Positions 1-13,777 are shown, counted from the first letter of the stretch. The stretch is 64,000 bases of DNA from Proteles cristata cristata (GCA_017311185.1 JAESUZ010000969.1:186001-250000), one strand, 5' to 3'. Notes: generated by a model not told the origin, from the letters alone. Translations and numbers: made by a program.

Positions 1-1657
1 ATTTCCCTGGTGGCCAAGAATGTATTTTAAAATCAGTTTTAAGGTCCCTCAGTGAATCTTTGAACGTGTCTTTAAAAAATAGGTTTAGTAAAGCTTCATT
101 AAATAAATAAAGAAAGCAGCTAGTGATGAAGAGTGGACTTGACAGTATTCCTTTCCTATTTAACACAACTAACAACATTATCATGTCTTACCCTGTGGGT
201 CACCAGAGATTTATCTGGGACAAGGGTCAAACCTGATGGATAGCCGCCAAAATCAGAACATGCTTTATTAACTGACTCTGAATGTCAATTTCAGTAATGG
301 CTTTGTAAGCATTTGCCATGTTTTTCAGGTGAACTATGGCAGTTACTGCACTTAGGATTAAACCATTATGTCACCTGCAGGAGTGTATGCCTCATGGTAT
401 GGCCTAGCTAGTCCCCATTAACTAGGAATTAGGAGTAAAAGATAAGTCAATTGCATTTTCTTCTGTAATGTAAAGCTGGATTTGCTTGCAGTAATTTGGA
501 AGGTATAGACACTTTTTTTGGAAATAATTGTTTTGCTAGGTTCCATTATTTAAAAAGTGAAATAAAACAAAACCTTCCCTTAATGCAATTTTCAGTGTTT
601 AAGCCTTATGTTATTGGTTGAAATAATTGATAAATTATTTAAGATTCAGATTCTTTCCTTGTCCAAATTAGGATATAGCCTTATGTATCTTGAGGGCTTA
701 CTCTGTGTGGCAGCAATTATTGGCTTCATCATTCTGTGATCTAGCTAGAGTGAGATAGGAAACAGCAGTTTAAGACCCATTTTTACTCTGCCTTCCCATC
801 TAAATAAATGCTTTACCCTTCCTAATGTAACCTCTCATTAGGAAGAAAAAAATGTGTCTTATAGCAGAAATTTTGAGCTGTTGGTTTTCAAAGCGACTTA
901 AGAAAACGTCAGGGCTCCTAGTAAGAAGCAAACAAAAAAAACAAGAACAAAAACAAAAACTCTGGCCGTCATACTTACTAAATCAGAATGTAGGAGGAGA
1001 AGCATCTTTATTTCAAACTTTCCTGTGTGATTCCTAGAGTCAACCCAGCCCTGGACACACAAATGTGTCCAGTTGTTCTCCTTTGGGAAAATAACTAGTG
1101 GTATAAAGAGTTTGGTGTTGGTTTCATTAAACTTGATTTTCTAAACATTTCAGCAAACTCTAGAAGTAATGTGTGTTCTTGGATGGTTCATAGGCTGTAT
1201 TTGTTTCATTAAAGTATATCCTGATGATAGTACCCTTCTAAAAGCATGTTACATGCTTTTAGTGTTCTTTTTTGTTGTTGTTGTTACAATCTCACCATTC
1301 ATAGGAATAAATATTGGTTCACAGAACTAAAGGATTACCTCTAGGAACCATTTCATCAAGCCCCCTGTCTGTAATTAAATGGATGTCTAAAGCATCCAAG
1401 AGATTCCCCTTAAACACTGACAAATAGGGGCTCAAGAAGCCCTTTTAGTTGCTCATTACAGTGTTTTTATCACTCTGTCAATAAATACTTCTTCCCATCC
1501 AACCTCAATCACCTCTGCTTTAACCCAAGCATTTTTATTCTTGTTCAAACTGCCAAGTATGTAGCTGAACTCAGCCTAACGTTAAAACATTCCACTGTGG
1601 TACTATCTATTTAATAGGCATGATGTATTTCATGGACACAGAAATTTGGTCAATAAA

Positions 1658-1872
1658 TTTTTTAATGTTTTATTTATTTCTGAGAAAGAAAGAGAGACAG
1701 CGTGAACAGGGTAGGGTCAGAGAGAGAGGGAGATACAGAACCTGAAACAGGCTCCAGGCTCTGAGTTAGCGGTCAGCATAAAGCCCAATGCGGGGCTTGA
1801 ACCCATGAACCATGAGATCATGACCTGAGCAGAAGTCAGTCACTTAACTGACTGAGCCACCCAGGCACCCTA
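1658..1872 (-). mobile_element. CAN-SINE, antisense
   Basis: A reverse-oriented tRNA-Lys SINE: T-rich start, GA-rich middle, and an end in the complement of the tRNA head (actgagccacccaggcaccc). Imperfect target-site duplications flank it: AAATTTGGTCAATAAA at 1642-1657 and AAATTTGATCAATAAA at 1873-1888. Confidence 0.93.
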
Positions 1873-2299
1873 AAATTTGATCAATAAACAGAAATAGTAT
1901 TGGCAGTGTGGAGGTGCAGGTCAAGGAATACTAATTGAAATAGCATAAAATAAATAAAATAAATATTCTTTAAAATGTGTTTAGCCTTGGAATTGGGGAC
2001 TGCCAGGATACTTTTTATATAGACAGCTGCTAGGTGAGAGAGGGGAATGGTTTTCTGACAGTCTCTTACTGTCTGAAAACTTCCTACTTTATGTTTTTTC
2101 ATCCCAAATCTTTCTACCTGCTTGTGTATGGATTTTTTGTTTGTTTTCACTCCCAATTAGTGATAGAAGGCTTACCAACACAAATAGGAAATGAAAATAA
2201 GAGGTCAGTCATTGTGGTAAAATTTCAGACAAAGAATAATCAGTCAGTCAATCAGTCAAGTGGTGTAAATAATCCAGAGTTTTGCCCATTTTTGCTGGA

Positions 2300-2665
2300 T
2301 AGAATTATGACTCTCAACTCTAGACTGCACATTAGAATCACCTGGGGATTCTAATTAAAGTGGCAAATTCTAGGAGGACCTGAGTGTCTCAGTCAGTTAA
2401 ATGTCTGACTTCGGCTTAGGTCATAAACTCACAGTTCATGGTTCGAGCCCTGCATTGACCACTCTGAGCCTGAAGCTTTCTTCGGATTCTGTGCGTCCCT
2501 CTCTCCTTGCCCTACCCTCCCACCTGCTCTCTGTCTTCCTAAAAAAAAAAAAAAAAAAAAAATTAAAAAAATCTTTTTAAAGTGGCAAATCCTAGAACAT
2601 TGCAGGTAATTTTGATTTAGTAGGAATTAGATGATTCCCAAGCATTTTTTAAAAAGTATTCTGTG
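2300..2665. mobile_element. MER20-like hAT DNA transposon fragment, split by a SINE
   Basis: The text around 2310-2356 (ctagactgcacattagaatc, acctgggg) and its continuation at 2596-2665 (gtaattttgatttagtagg, ccaagcattttttaaaaa) resemble MER20, a non-autonomous hAT element. The CAN-SINE at 2374-2578 sits inside it. Confidence 0.6.
2374..2578 (+). mobile_element. CAN-SINE inside MER20-like element
   Basis: Sense SINE with a degenerate tRNA head, CT-rich middle and A-rich tail. The flanking duplication is AAAGTGGCAAATTCTAG (2357-2373) and AAAGTGGCAAATCCTAG (2579-2595), one mismatch in 17. Confidence 0.93.
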
Positions 2666-2858
2666 TCCTGCTACTCAAAATGAGTCTATGGACCAGCAGA
2701 TAGTGACATTACCTGGGAGCTTATTAGGATGGGCAATCTAGGGCCCCACTGTTGTTGACCAAATGAAAGTCTTCATTGACACAGCAATTCCTATATTAAA
2801 GTTTGAAGGGTCCCATTAGATGTTCTAATATACAACCTGGTTCAGAACCACTGGGTAG
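2666..2858. mobile_element. MER5A-like hAT DNA transposon fragment
   Basis: Contains typical MER5A wording (ctcaaaatgagtctatggac, cattacctgggagcttatta, gggccccact) and ends in ggttcagaaccactgggt, the complement of the start, as expected for inverted termini. It lies directly after the MER20-like fragment. Confidence 0.65.
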
Positions 2859-3205
2859 AAGAAGTGAACAGAACCAAAAGGTCCTCCTGATGGTGGAGAT
2901 ATGGAGAAAATTAGGAAAGAAACAGGTAAGAAGGGAAGAGAAAAGTAGAAGAATGTAAAAGCACAAGAAGACGCTTATAAAGACTTCGCCTAAATTTAAC
3001 CTTATTTTTTTAATGGGCAGAGATCTTTTTGTTTGTCACTGTTATATCAGCATTCTGTTTTGCATTATTTATGAATGTTCTTTATACTTTTGTAGGTCAC
3101 AGGAAACAATAATAAATATTTAATTATTAAATTGTCAAAGTTCTTTAAATAAATTTCTAAAGTAATAAATTTAAACATGGTTATTGTTATATTAAAGAAG
3201 TAACT

Positions 3206-3397
3206 CGAGGCACCTGGGTGACTCAGCATCTGATTCTTGATTTGGGCTTAGGTCACGATCTCAGGGTCATGGAATTGTTCCCCACATTAGGCTCTACACT
3301 GAGTGCGGAGCTTGCTGTAGATTCTCTTTCTCTCTCTCTCTATGCCCCTCTCCTCCACTTGCTCTCTTTCTCAAAAAAATTTTTTGAAAAATAAAAT
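3206..3397 (+). mobile_element. CAN-SINE, older generic carnivore type
   Basis: Starts gaggcacctgggtgactcag and contains the 'tgattcttgatttgggctta' variant common to older carnivore SINEs, a CT microsatellite and an A-rich tail. The target-site duplication AAAGAAGTAACT is at 3194-3205 and 3398-3409. Confidence 0.92.
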
Positions 3398-3552
3398 AAA
3401 GAAGTAACTAGCCATTGTTTTTATTAGTGGTGTACTGATATGACAAAGTTACTTACTTTAATTTCTTGAGATGACAGGTATTCTTTTAACAGTATCCGCT
3501 TACTGTGGAATGTATGATTCCTTAAGCTTTATACAATTCTATTTTGCCTTTT

Positions 3553-3763
3553 AAATTTGTTTAATATTTATTTATTTTTGAGAAAGAGAGAGCACGAGTC
3601 AGGGAGAAGCAAAGAGAGAGGGAGACACAGAACTGAAGCAGGCTCTAGGCTCTGAGCTGTCAGCACAGGACCCAATGCGGGGCTTGATTGAACCTAAGAA
3701 CTATGAGATCATGCCCTGAGCTGAAAAGTCAGATGCTTAAGTGACGAGCCACCTAGGCACCCC
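3553..3763 (-). mobile_element. CAN-SINE, antisense, diverged
   Basis: Reverse-oriented SINE ending gagccacctaggcacccc. It carries small insertions in the B-box region (gcttgattgaacctaag). No clear duplication was found. Confidence 0.88.
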
Positions 3764-4726
3764 TATCCATCTAATTCTTATGGATATTTTGGATGAATTT
3801 ACATTCCTAATTTCAAATTTTCAGAACCCAATATAATAAACACCTTAACTTCCCAGATTTTACCTTTTATATTACACAATCACAGCTAGTGATGTACCAT
3901 CAATGAATAAGATAGTTAAAATTCGACCCAAATGTTTAATACACCCAATGAAGCAATTTAGGAGGATGTTAAATATGAGAGGGGACTATCTAATAAAATA
4001 ATATTCAGGCAAGGGTGGAAATTAATATAACCAAAGCAATTATAACTTAATGTTCCCATGGAGGCTGAGTGAGTTATCTCATTGATTTCAGGCAATGTTG
4101 TTTTGTTTTGTGTTTCCATCATAATAAAATATGAGTATAGTTTGATGTGTTTAATTCATATTAAGTGGTATTATTAATCAATAAATGCCATCAAATAGAT
4201 TATAAAAAGGAAATGTTTTCTTTCTAAAAATAAATCTCACATAACAATGTAAAGAAGTATTTTTTAACTGTGTCATATCACTGTTTAAAGATTAAGCTTA
4301 TTGTTTTGTTCTTTATGCTTACTTATATTTTTACCTGTCAAGCAAACACTTCTAAATATATTTCATGCTTACTGAACTTTCAATTGGAATTAAGGCATGT
4401 GAAAACTGTGATAGCAAAAAGTGCTATTTTTAGTGTTGAATATATCATACTTTTTTTATTTTTAAAATGCATTATAGACTGCTTTTGGAGCAAACCCCAT
4501 AATTCTCTTTTTAATATCTTAAGTCAAAAATTTAAAAAGTAATGGCTTTGAGAGATGTTTCTTTGCATGTTCTTGAAATGGAGTGGCATATCTAAGATCA
4601 AAGTGTCCTGAAAAAATATGAGATATGTGGCCACTAGATAGATGAAATTGCTATTTTGAACAATTTAAAGTTGACTCAACACATATGAATGAATAATTTC
4701 ATGTACATGCTTTAAAAATTTCAGAG

Positions 4727-4937
4727 TGCCTGGGTGGCTCAGTTGGTTGGACGCCCAACTTTGGCTCAGGTCATGGTCTCATGGTTTGTGAGTTTGAGCC
4801 CTCCATTGAACTCTGCACTGACAGCTCGGAGCCACCTGGAGCCTGCTTTTGATTCTGTGACCCCCTCTCTTCCCACCCCTCCCCAGCTCACACTCTGTCT
4901 CTCTCTGTCTCTCGAAAATAAATAAACATTATTTTTT
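4727..4937 (+). mobile_element. CAN-SINE
   Basis: Sense SINE (tgcctgggtggctcagttgg) with a CT-rich body and an aaaataaataaaca tail. The duplication AAAATTTCAGAG (4715-4726) recurs as AAAATTTTCAGAG (4938-4950). Confidence 0.92.
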
Positions 4938-5719
4938 AAAATTTTCAGAGCATAATAATTATTATTGAACCTAAGATTGTACTATGATAGATTATATTTT
5001 AAATACTATTTTCATATTTAGATAGTATACTCAATGAGAGAATTGACCTTAATATGAACGGTTAACATATACTTTTAAAATAAATTAATGGTTAATTATA
5101 CTTATAAATTTTACCTACATTAAGTTTCTCATGAGGTAGGAAAGACCAAAGTATATAAATGAAGAGAAACTGACATTTTGTATAGTTACCTTAAACCACT
5201 ATAGAATTAAAAATAGAAATTAACACTTAGACATATGTGTTTAATTTTAAGATATGGTGTGACTTCTAGGCTATTAATGCTGACTCACTTTGTGCTATTT
5301 TGAGCTGAGCAATGCCTGTCAACTTAAAGAAAGTTAATAGACTGTACTGGGAAAATACTTATTTTAAATCTAATAATTTGTTTAGTTAATATATGTCTGC
5401 TATTTCAATTAACAACTTTGGTACATCAAAAAATTCTTGTTAAATCTGGAAGAGAGGAATGATATGAGAATTTACTTTTTACAAAATATCTATTAAAAGT
5501 GTTTTCTTTATGTAGCATAATTAGAATATCTAAATAACTACTACTTGGATAAAAGATAGGAACATCAACATAACTCCGATGTATGAATATGAAGAATTAA
5601 TGAGTGGATATAATTTGTTTGGGTATATTTTATATATGTAGTATATATGTGTATGTAATGTGTATATATGATGAATATGAAATCTAAATAACCATTACAT
5701 GAATGAAAGGTACAGTTCT

Positions 5720-5941
5720 TTTTTTTTTTTAATGTTTTATTATTTTTGAGAGAGGGAGAGAGACAACATAAGCAGGGGAGAGTCAGAGAGAGAGGGGGAT
5801 ACAGAATCTGAAACAGGCTCCAGGCCCTGAGCTGGCTGTCAGCACAGAGCCCGATGTGGGGCTCGAATCCACGAACGGTGAGATCATGACCTGAGCCAAA
5901 GTCGGATGCTTAACTGACTGAGCCACCCAGGCGCCCCTGAC
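5720..5941 (-). mobile_element. CAN-SINE, antisense
   Basis: Full-length reverse SINE with a T-run start and an end in gccacccaggcgcccctga. The duplication AGGTACAGTTCT is at 5708-5719 and 5942-5953 (exact over 12 bp). Confidence 0.94.
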
Positions 5942-6028
5942 AGGTACAGTTCTAAACATTGGAAAACACCAACAAAATATGTAATAAGTGAGTTTTAAAA
6001 TATGTTAGGTGGTGATCATTGCTATAAC

Positions 6029-6122
6029 AAAGATGAAAGAAGGAAGGAAAGATGTAAGGAGGGAGAGAAAGTAGGAAACAGAGGGAGAGAAAGAGAAAAA
6101 CAAAGAGAAAGAAAAGAGGAAG
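6029..6122 (+). repeat. Purine-rich (GA/GGAA) tract
   Basis: About 94 bp almost entirely of A and G with irregular gaaagaaggaagg and gggagagaaag units; low-complexity sequence. Confidence 0.85.
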
Positions 6123-6879
6123 GTTCATCAGGAACCAGTAGTTTGGAAAGGATTCAGTATTAAATAGGGGTAGACTTCATTGAGACAATGAGGTGGAAGG
6201 TAAGAGAACAGGACGAATTGATTTACTATGTAGAACTTTCTATAAGAATACTTACAAAAGAAATAATTTATTTCAAAATTTAATATTACCCAAGTTGCAA
6301 ATACAAAATATGCTGCCACAAATCCAGGCTTAAAAATTTACCTTTTTCAAAATGTTCTATAAGAGGATAGGAAGTATCAGATAACTTTATTTTTATAAAA
6401 TAAAAGCAAGACAGAGAATGAGTCCAAACATTGTTTCAATTTAAACTCTATTAGATGTTTGTATTGTTTGTACTACATAGGTAAGGATATAATCAGTTCC
6501 AATAAAGGAATATAGTTTATATTTGAGTATTAAATACTATTTTATTAATATCATAATCAGGTTCAATAAAAGAGGATCCAAGTGAAAATGTGTAATCATG
6601 ACCTAATCAATAACAAAACTTAAGGAGCTTTTAAATCTAATAATAGACACTAACAATATTTAGATTATTTGTATTATTTGCCTTTTGATATGCTCTGTTT
6701 CTGGGTATTTTAAATATTATCTATTTACAGGTTTTTAGTACCCTACCTCTTTAACTCTCTGCATGTTTTTTTCTTTGATATATACATTAAGTGGTCACTA
6801 AATGCTTTCGCTGAGTTGGCAATATATGATTTATTTAGTTGGAAAGGATACTTACTATCTTGTATACGAAGTGTCAAGC

Positions 6880-6965
6880 ATTGTACCAGTCCCTAGGGAT
6901 AAAAACATCAAGAATAAGACAATAGACTTCAATAAAAACTACTCTAATAGTTTAGTAGGGGGAGA
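6880..6965. repeat. L2-like fragment (weak)
   Basis: Matches the usual 'caagcattgtaccagtccct ... gataaaaacat' phrase of old L2 copies; heavily diverged. Confidence 0.35.
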
Positions 6966-7029
6966 AAACCTAAAAAAAAACAAAAAAACAAAAAAACTAC
7001 AGTGTAAAGTATAATAATAATATCTAACT

Positions 7030-7250
7030 GTTGCTGAGAACTATTAACAGGGGCCATGTTAAGCACTTTATATCTATGTATTTATCTTCAATCCCATTAG
7101 ACACATACAAATACTAAATCCGTCTTAAAACTGGTAAAGTGAAATACAAGGATATTCAATAACTTGCCCATATCACAAGAATAGAGTTTGAATTTGAGCA
7201 TAGGCCTTCAGACCACAGAGTCTGCATTAACTTTCTCCCTTGTTCGGAAG
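7030..7250 (-). repeat. MIR relic, antisense
   Basis: Text such as actggtaaagtgaaatacaa, aataacttgcccatatcac, tagagtttgaatttgagca and cagaccacagagtctgc follows the reverse complement of the MIR core. Confidence 0.55.
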
Positions 7251-8300
7251 AAACAGTGATAAACTAACTCATCCTAGAGATGTATCTGGAATTTTCAGAA
7301 GGAAAGTGGTATCTGAATTGGATCTTGTAGATGAGTATTTGCCAGGCAGAGAAGACAAGGAGGGTTTTAAGCATGGATGAAAGCGTTATAAAAAGGCAAT
7401 AAGAATCAAAATTGCAAATGATGCAGGAAATCAGGAATCACAAGTGCACTTTGTGTATGGTTGGATGTGGAAAGCACAGTGAGGAACACCAGGAAAGATA
7501 GAGGTGGTGTTTAATTGATGAAGCACTTTTATCCTTTGCTAAGGGTTTTCTCCTTTAGCACAGGGATGACAAGTTTTATCTTGTGAAACAACACTGATTT
7601 ATAGACAGTGGCTTGTATTTTCAAGCCATTGCTTTTAGAGCAGCATGGACAATTTATTGGGATCTGAGAAACCTTTTAGAAGGTTATGTAATAATTTAGA
7701 AGTTTTTGAACAAAGTTGGAGTAGAGAGGAGGGACAGTAATGAGAACTCTTAGTTGGTAATTTTATTTGATAATTTTGTTAGGTATGTGAAGTAAGGGGA
7801 TGAGGGCAAAGGAGAAATAGAAAACACATCCCACTTTTTTAGCTAAGCTACTGGATGGATAGTGCTAATTAAGAGAAGGGAACAAAAGAGAGAGAGATGC
7901 TTGATTGTTGGAGGTGAGAAAGTGAGTTACATTCCACATTGTACATCTTGAAGTATCTAAATGGGGTCTTCTGTAGGTACCTGGTAATCCATGCTGCTGC
8001 TCAGTAGAAAATTCAGATTTGGATCTGATGTCATCTATATAGATTGTTAGAAAAATAAGGAATTAAGGATTTCATTTAGGCATGAGCCCGTAACCCGAAG
8101 AAAATTGTCAAGATCTACTCTGGAGAATACTATTTAAAGGGCCGAGTCTTGCTATAGTAGTAATGAAGGAAGCTTTGAAGAACTAGTCAAAAAAATGGAA
8201 GGAAATCAGATTGAGGTGGAAGTACGGAAGTCAAGAAGGGATATGCTATACATATTCTGTAACATTTATTTCTCTAAATATTTAAAAAATATCTCTTTGG

Positions 8301-8526
8301 TGGGACGCCTGGGTGGCTTAGTCGGTTAAGCGTCCGACTTTCGCTTGGGTCTTGATCTCGCGGTTCGTGGATTCCAGCCCCGAGTCGGGCTCTGTGCTGA
8401 CTGCCAGCTCAGAGCCTGGAGGCTGTTTCAGTCTGTGACTCCCTCTCTCTCTGACCCTCCCCTGCTCACGCTGTCTCTCTCTCTCTCTCCTAGAAATAAA
8501 TAAAACATTAAAAAATTAAAAAAAAA
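8301..8526 (+). mobile_element. Young CAN-SINE (subfamily with 'gactttcgctt')
   Basis: Sense, full length, close to the young consensus: cgtccgactttcgcttgggt, tgctgactgccagctcag, tctgtgactcc, tcctagaaataaataaa. The exact duplication ATCTCTTTGG is at 8291-8300 and 8527-8536. Confidence 0.95.
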
Positions 8527-8694
8527 ATCTCTTTGGAAAAAATGAGATGAGTGTCCCTCAGTGCTATAATTTTGACACCCAGCCTATTGCACTGATTTTA
8601 GTAAAGCATACCTTGATATAGTACTGTCAGCTTGGATCAAAGGATGTTATAAGAAAAGACCAATGGAAATTTTTATGGCTACTATGAATGAGCC

Positions 8695-8742
8695 CCTTCC
8701 TTCTTTCCTTCCTCCCTCCCTCCCTTCCTTCCTCCATCACTT
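8695..8742 (+). repeat. CCTT-rich microsatellite
   Basis: Interrupted CCTT/CCCT units. Confidence 0.85.
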
Positions 8743-9230
8743 CTTTTGAGAATATTGCACTGTTCCTTACATAGAAATCCTGGTAGAAATTTTACTTAAG
8801 TCTCAAAAATAGAAACACTTATGTTACTAGTGACCAGTTATCTATATCTGTATCTAAATTTTTATTTATATATCTACTTGATATGAATCATGTACAATAT
8901 AATGTGAATCATGTAAAAGTTTGTTTCCCTCTTTGCATTGACTACTAAATTAACTGCTTAGATTTCGCACTGACTACTAAAAAGCCATAAAACCTTAGTG
9001 TACACATTGTAAATTGACTTCACTGCTGACGCCATCTTTTGCACCCTGCCAAAATACCTTATTCAGTTCCTTCAAATTTGATTCTTTCCTGCTAAGTTGT
9101 ACAGTAATGTTTTTTATGAAACATGAGAAGTGTTTCCTGGAACAAGAAAGAAGATAAAAACAAATGTATGTATTAATTTTTGAAGGTTTCTGTACCGTGA
9201 TTTTGACCTGCTGCTGACTTCATTTGGTAA

Positions 9231-9515
<285 letters not shown>

Positions 9516-9976
9516 TGATCTCCCTCCTTCCTGATTGGACTCAGGCCCATTAAATCTTTAACATCTTATTAAAATAAGATCAAATTTAACCATTTTTAGG
9601 ATTAAGAAAAAGGTTTTACCTTTCTATAATTCATCCTCTCTCTGGAAAGCTATTGATTAACTAGCATGGTTCTGTTCTACTAAATGAATTACGTCTTTTG
9701 GAAATAATTTATATTACAGATGAGATGTATTGGAGAATGTGAAGGAGAATCTATTGACATGTCTTTTAAAAAGCTAATAGTGCCCTTCCAAAATTTACTT
9801 TGATTACCTGTTTATGTTGTTGCATCACTGAATTTTCTGAGTGGGGGCTTTTGAATTTTATTTCTTGAATTTAAATTTCAAGATTATAAATATTGATTTC
9901 TAGATTATTCATAAATTTGTTCATTTAACTCTTTCCCAGTATATTTTTGTTTACATATTAATATTATTCAAAATAT

Positions 9977-10190
9977 GGGGCTCCTGGGTGGCTCAGTCGG
10001 TTAAGTGTCTGACTTTGGCGCAGGTCATGATCTTGCGGTTCATGGGCTCGAGCCCCACTTCGGGCTCTGTGCTGACAGCTAGCTTGGAGCCTGGAGCCTG
10101 TTTCAGATTCTGTACCTCCCTCTCTCTCTGACCCTCCCCTGCTCACACTGTCTCTCTCTCTCTCAGAAATAAATAAAAAACATTAAAAAT
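9977..10190 (+). mobile_element. CAN-SINE
   Basis: Sense, full length: ggggctcctgggtggctcag at the head, gtgctgacagctagcttgg, CT-rich body and an aaataaataaaaaacatt tail. No convincing duplication. Confidence 0.92.
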
Positions 10191-11505
10191 TTTATAAGAT
10201 TTACAAATGCATGCTTAAAGCAATTTATATGATAATCTGTGTGATTTTTATTTTAGAATGGGACAGTTTTCTTTCCTTAAAATTTACATTTATAGCTCGT
10301 TGGGGACATGTTTTAATTACATTTTAATATCCTCAATACAGTTTTTTCTGCTCTTTTGAATACAGTTCTGTGAACTATAGTTAACACAATTTCATAAATA
10401 CAGATATTATTTTCATTTTATGCCAAAAATAATAAATTGTTTTTGCTATTAAACATGAACACAGAAATGCATTTTTTCCCATTCTCATGTATCCAGAGAA
10501 CACACATATATATTTAGAATTAAATATTTTTTTCAAAATGACACAACTCTGAAAATAAACACAACATAAATTAAACCTCTTATGATATAGTAATTTCTTA
10601 ATTTTCTTAATGTTACAAGAAAATTATCTACCCTAATCCTATATTGAAACAAAAGTATATATTGCAGAAGTGAATATGGAAGAAGAAGTAAAGAAAATAA
10701 AATGTTAAAAATTTAAGGAGGATGCTTAGCAGATTTTGAAGTGAGATGCTTTCCCTTGCTTATCACTACATATGGGGGTAAAGCCTGATGTGATGGACAC
10801 TGAACAGGTATTGTATTAACAGTTCCAAAGCAGTAACAACAAGAAACATCAACAATAGCCATTCTTTCATGGTTCCATTGTCAGGATAAGCAGAGTGCCT
10901 AGTAAACCTTAAAATTCTCATTTCATTACTTTTATGGAATGGTCCAATGACTCCACATTGGCATTTGGTACAGAATGCTCAAGAGTGCCAGACTGAGGCC
11001 TTGGTGTAAGTTACGTTGTTTTGTCTGCTGTCTGGAAGGTACATTTGCTTGATTTCTTTGGTTTACGTCCTTTTGTTGCCAAGCAGTCTGTGCACAACAC
11101 TGTGTAAAGTATGTTCGTAAAGCAATTATGAGGATACATGAAGTTTTATAGCCATAAATTAAAACTCACTGAGTTTTCTAGATGGCTTTTTAATAGATTC
11201 TTCCTGGAAAATGCCATCTTAGTGAATAATGTATCATGAGTGAGTCTCATTCTGATTATGCATCTAGAAGGCCATTGTCATGTTTGTGATGAAGTGCTTG
11301 CTAAAACAACAATTGATGAAGAAAATGTTTTGAGGAAACAAAATGAATTAGTGCTTATTAATAACCATACATATAATTTGTGATGAAATATAAAATATAG
11401 CTGGAGTTCATATGAGCTTAACTTCCAAGGCCTAAATTATTCCTCTGAAGGTTTAAGTTGTTTAATTAAGAGACTTAGTTAACCCACTATTTTGAAAGCC
11501 ATGTT

Positions 11506-11563
11506 TTTATGTGTATATATACATATATATGTATTTATATATATATGTATATATACACATAAA
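11506..11563 (+). repeat. Perfect AT-rich inverted repeat (25-bp arms, 8-base loop)
   Basis: The arm at 11506-11530 (starting tttatgtgtatatatacat) is the exact reverse complement of 11539-11563 (ending tatatacacataaa). The loop is gtatttat. It is embedded in a wider AT-rich microsatellite that continues to about 11600. Confidence 0.9.
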
Positions 11564-12421
11564 TACATATATATATGTATTTACATATATATTTTTATAT
11601 CAAATACCTAACTCTCAGGTGGTAAAGTTGTTTTTAATTCTTCTCAAATTCATTTGAACATATTATCAAATTGAAGTTTCAATACAAATATGTAAGTCAG
11701 CAGAAACAAGCTGTTTTATTTGAACTTGATAGCTTTTACTAAATCGTGTGGCATTATGAAGAAAGCCACACAGGAAATGGCAGCACACTATTTAATTATG
11801 AGCTAAGTATGTCTGCTTCCCTTCATTTTGGCATTAAGTACTCTGTATTTACACGGACCTGCTAAAGCCTTTTCTTTAAGTCCAGTTTAAATGGCTATTA
11901 CAGTGTTTACTCACCATACAATGGTGACGAATCTGCTTACCATGCCACTTACGGCATTGAACTTTCCAAACACCAGTTTTAAGGAAAAATCTAGATGGTA
12001 GAACTGGGAAGTCAGTTGTCAGTGCCAGACTCTGAGACTAAAGATAAACCCTTTAAATATGAGTGAAAATAATTTTTCACTGTGAGATAATTTTAATAAT
12101 TCAAACCAATTATTAGTTTGGAGATTACTGGATAGAGACTAAGTTAACTTGAGCATCAATAATTTCATATAGATTGTATATTCATTGACATTGAAAAAAC
12201 AGTTTTATAAAATTTTAGAAGTCCTAAACAAATTAGAACTTTCAAATAAGCACTTAATGACTATAAAGTGTCGAATTTTATACTTTTTGTGAAATATAAT
12301 AAGTATAGAGCACATATATATAAATATAAACATAATAATAAAGAATACATCCTTCTCACAAAGCTGTTACAGCAATGTTCTTTTAACGAGAATTATGAAG
12401 GTTATTTTTAAATGAAATTAA

Positions 12422-12583
<162 letters not shown>

Positions 12584-12724
12584 TAACAAGATAAGTATAG
12601 CCAATTTAATTAGATCATCAGTTACAAACAAAAAAATGTTATATACATTTATTGTCATTTAAAACTTGCAACAATAAATTAAGTACCTAAGTAAATTAAA
12701 AAAAAATAAAACTTGCAACAATAT

Positions 12725-12848
12725 GGTGAATTACTTAGATATAGGTCCTATTGCTACTATTTCACAAATAAGAAAATTAAAATTCAAAAAATTAAACTGA
12801 TTGGTCCAAAGTCTCAGCAAAGAAGTGGCACATTTAAATTTAGAATGT
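12725..12848 (-). repeat. MIR relic, antisense
   Basis: Contains ctactatttcacaaataaga, aaattaaact and cagcaaagaagtggcaca, the reverse complement of the MIR core ('cagttt..cat.tgtaaaat'). Confidence 0.5.
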
Positions 12849-12849
12849 G

Positions 12850-13040
12850 TTACGAAGACGGAGATGGAGGAAGGCAAACCATAAAAGACTCTTGAATACT
12901 GAGAACAAATTGAGGGTTGATGGGGGGTGGAGCAGAGGGAAAAATGGGTGATGGACATTGAGGAGGGCACTTGTTGGGACGAGCACTGGGTGTTATATGG
13001 AAGCCAACTTGACAATAAACTATAATAAAAAATAATAAAG
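12850..13040 (+). mobile_element. LINE-1 3' end, 5'-truncated
   Basis: About 190 bp of carnivore L1 3' UTR: ccataaaagactcttgaata, caaattgagggttgatgggg, gagggcacttgttgggacga, gcactgggtgttatatgg, then an AATAAAAAATAATAAA tail. A short duplication TTAGAATGT (12839-12847) recurs right after the tail near 13042. Confidence 0.9.
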
Positions 13041-13554
13041 TTAGAATGTAGTATCATTGCCTTCTAAGCTCACTGTTTTCACTATACCTCGTGTATTAGT
13101 ACATGATACTGTTTATCAAAAAAGTGATTATTAAGTGGGAACAAGCTCTGTAATGAATGAAGTCTGCTTCTAATCACAATGAATTTTTACCTAATACCAT
13201 CTCTGATTACTTATGTGTAGATTATATAGCGTGATAGTTTTAATATCAAATCTAATCTTAATAACAATAGATGTGAAGGGCATATTGAGAGGTCTTTACA
13301 AAATTGATAACTCATCCTGGGATTCCAAGTGACCAGCTTCCCATTCATCAATAATTCAATATAATATATGTCTTCATATTTGCTCCAGAGTGAGCAATGA
13401 GGCATTATTTCTTCATTGTTTTGCCTAAGAAAAAGAATCATTGCATTTGTCCACATACTCATTTAAAAGAAGAAGGTTTTACAATCTACATCATATTACT
13501 ATTATGGTTTTCTTCATTTTGTGTCTGTGGTTTAATAGAAAGTATAAAGGATAT

Positions 13555-13720
13555 GGGATTAAAGTGGCTCTGGCTTCTGGCTTTTTCCACTTATTACTTA
13601 CATGATTTTAAGTGAACTATTTAGTTGTCTTTATTCTCCTTAAGAGGGAGATAGTAATAATCATAGTATTCTCTTTCCTAGAGTTATTATAATGATCAAA
13701 GGGTTGAGGAATAAGAATCA
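13555..13720 (+). repeat. MIR relic, sense
   Basis: The phrase ctggctttttccacttatta, acttacatgattttaagtga, ttagttgtctttattctcct follows the MIR core 'ctgccacttacta...tgacctt...'. Confidence 0.55.
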
Positions 13721-13777
13721 GAGGGATAGTATATAAAAACAAATGTTTGAAAACTGACAATTCTAGTCATTATTATT

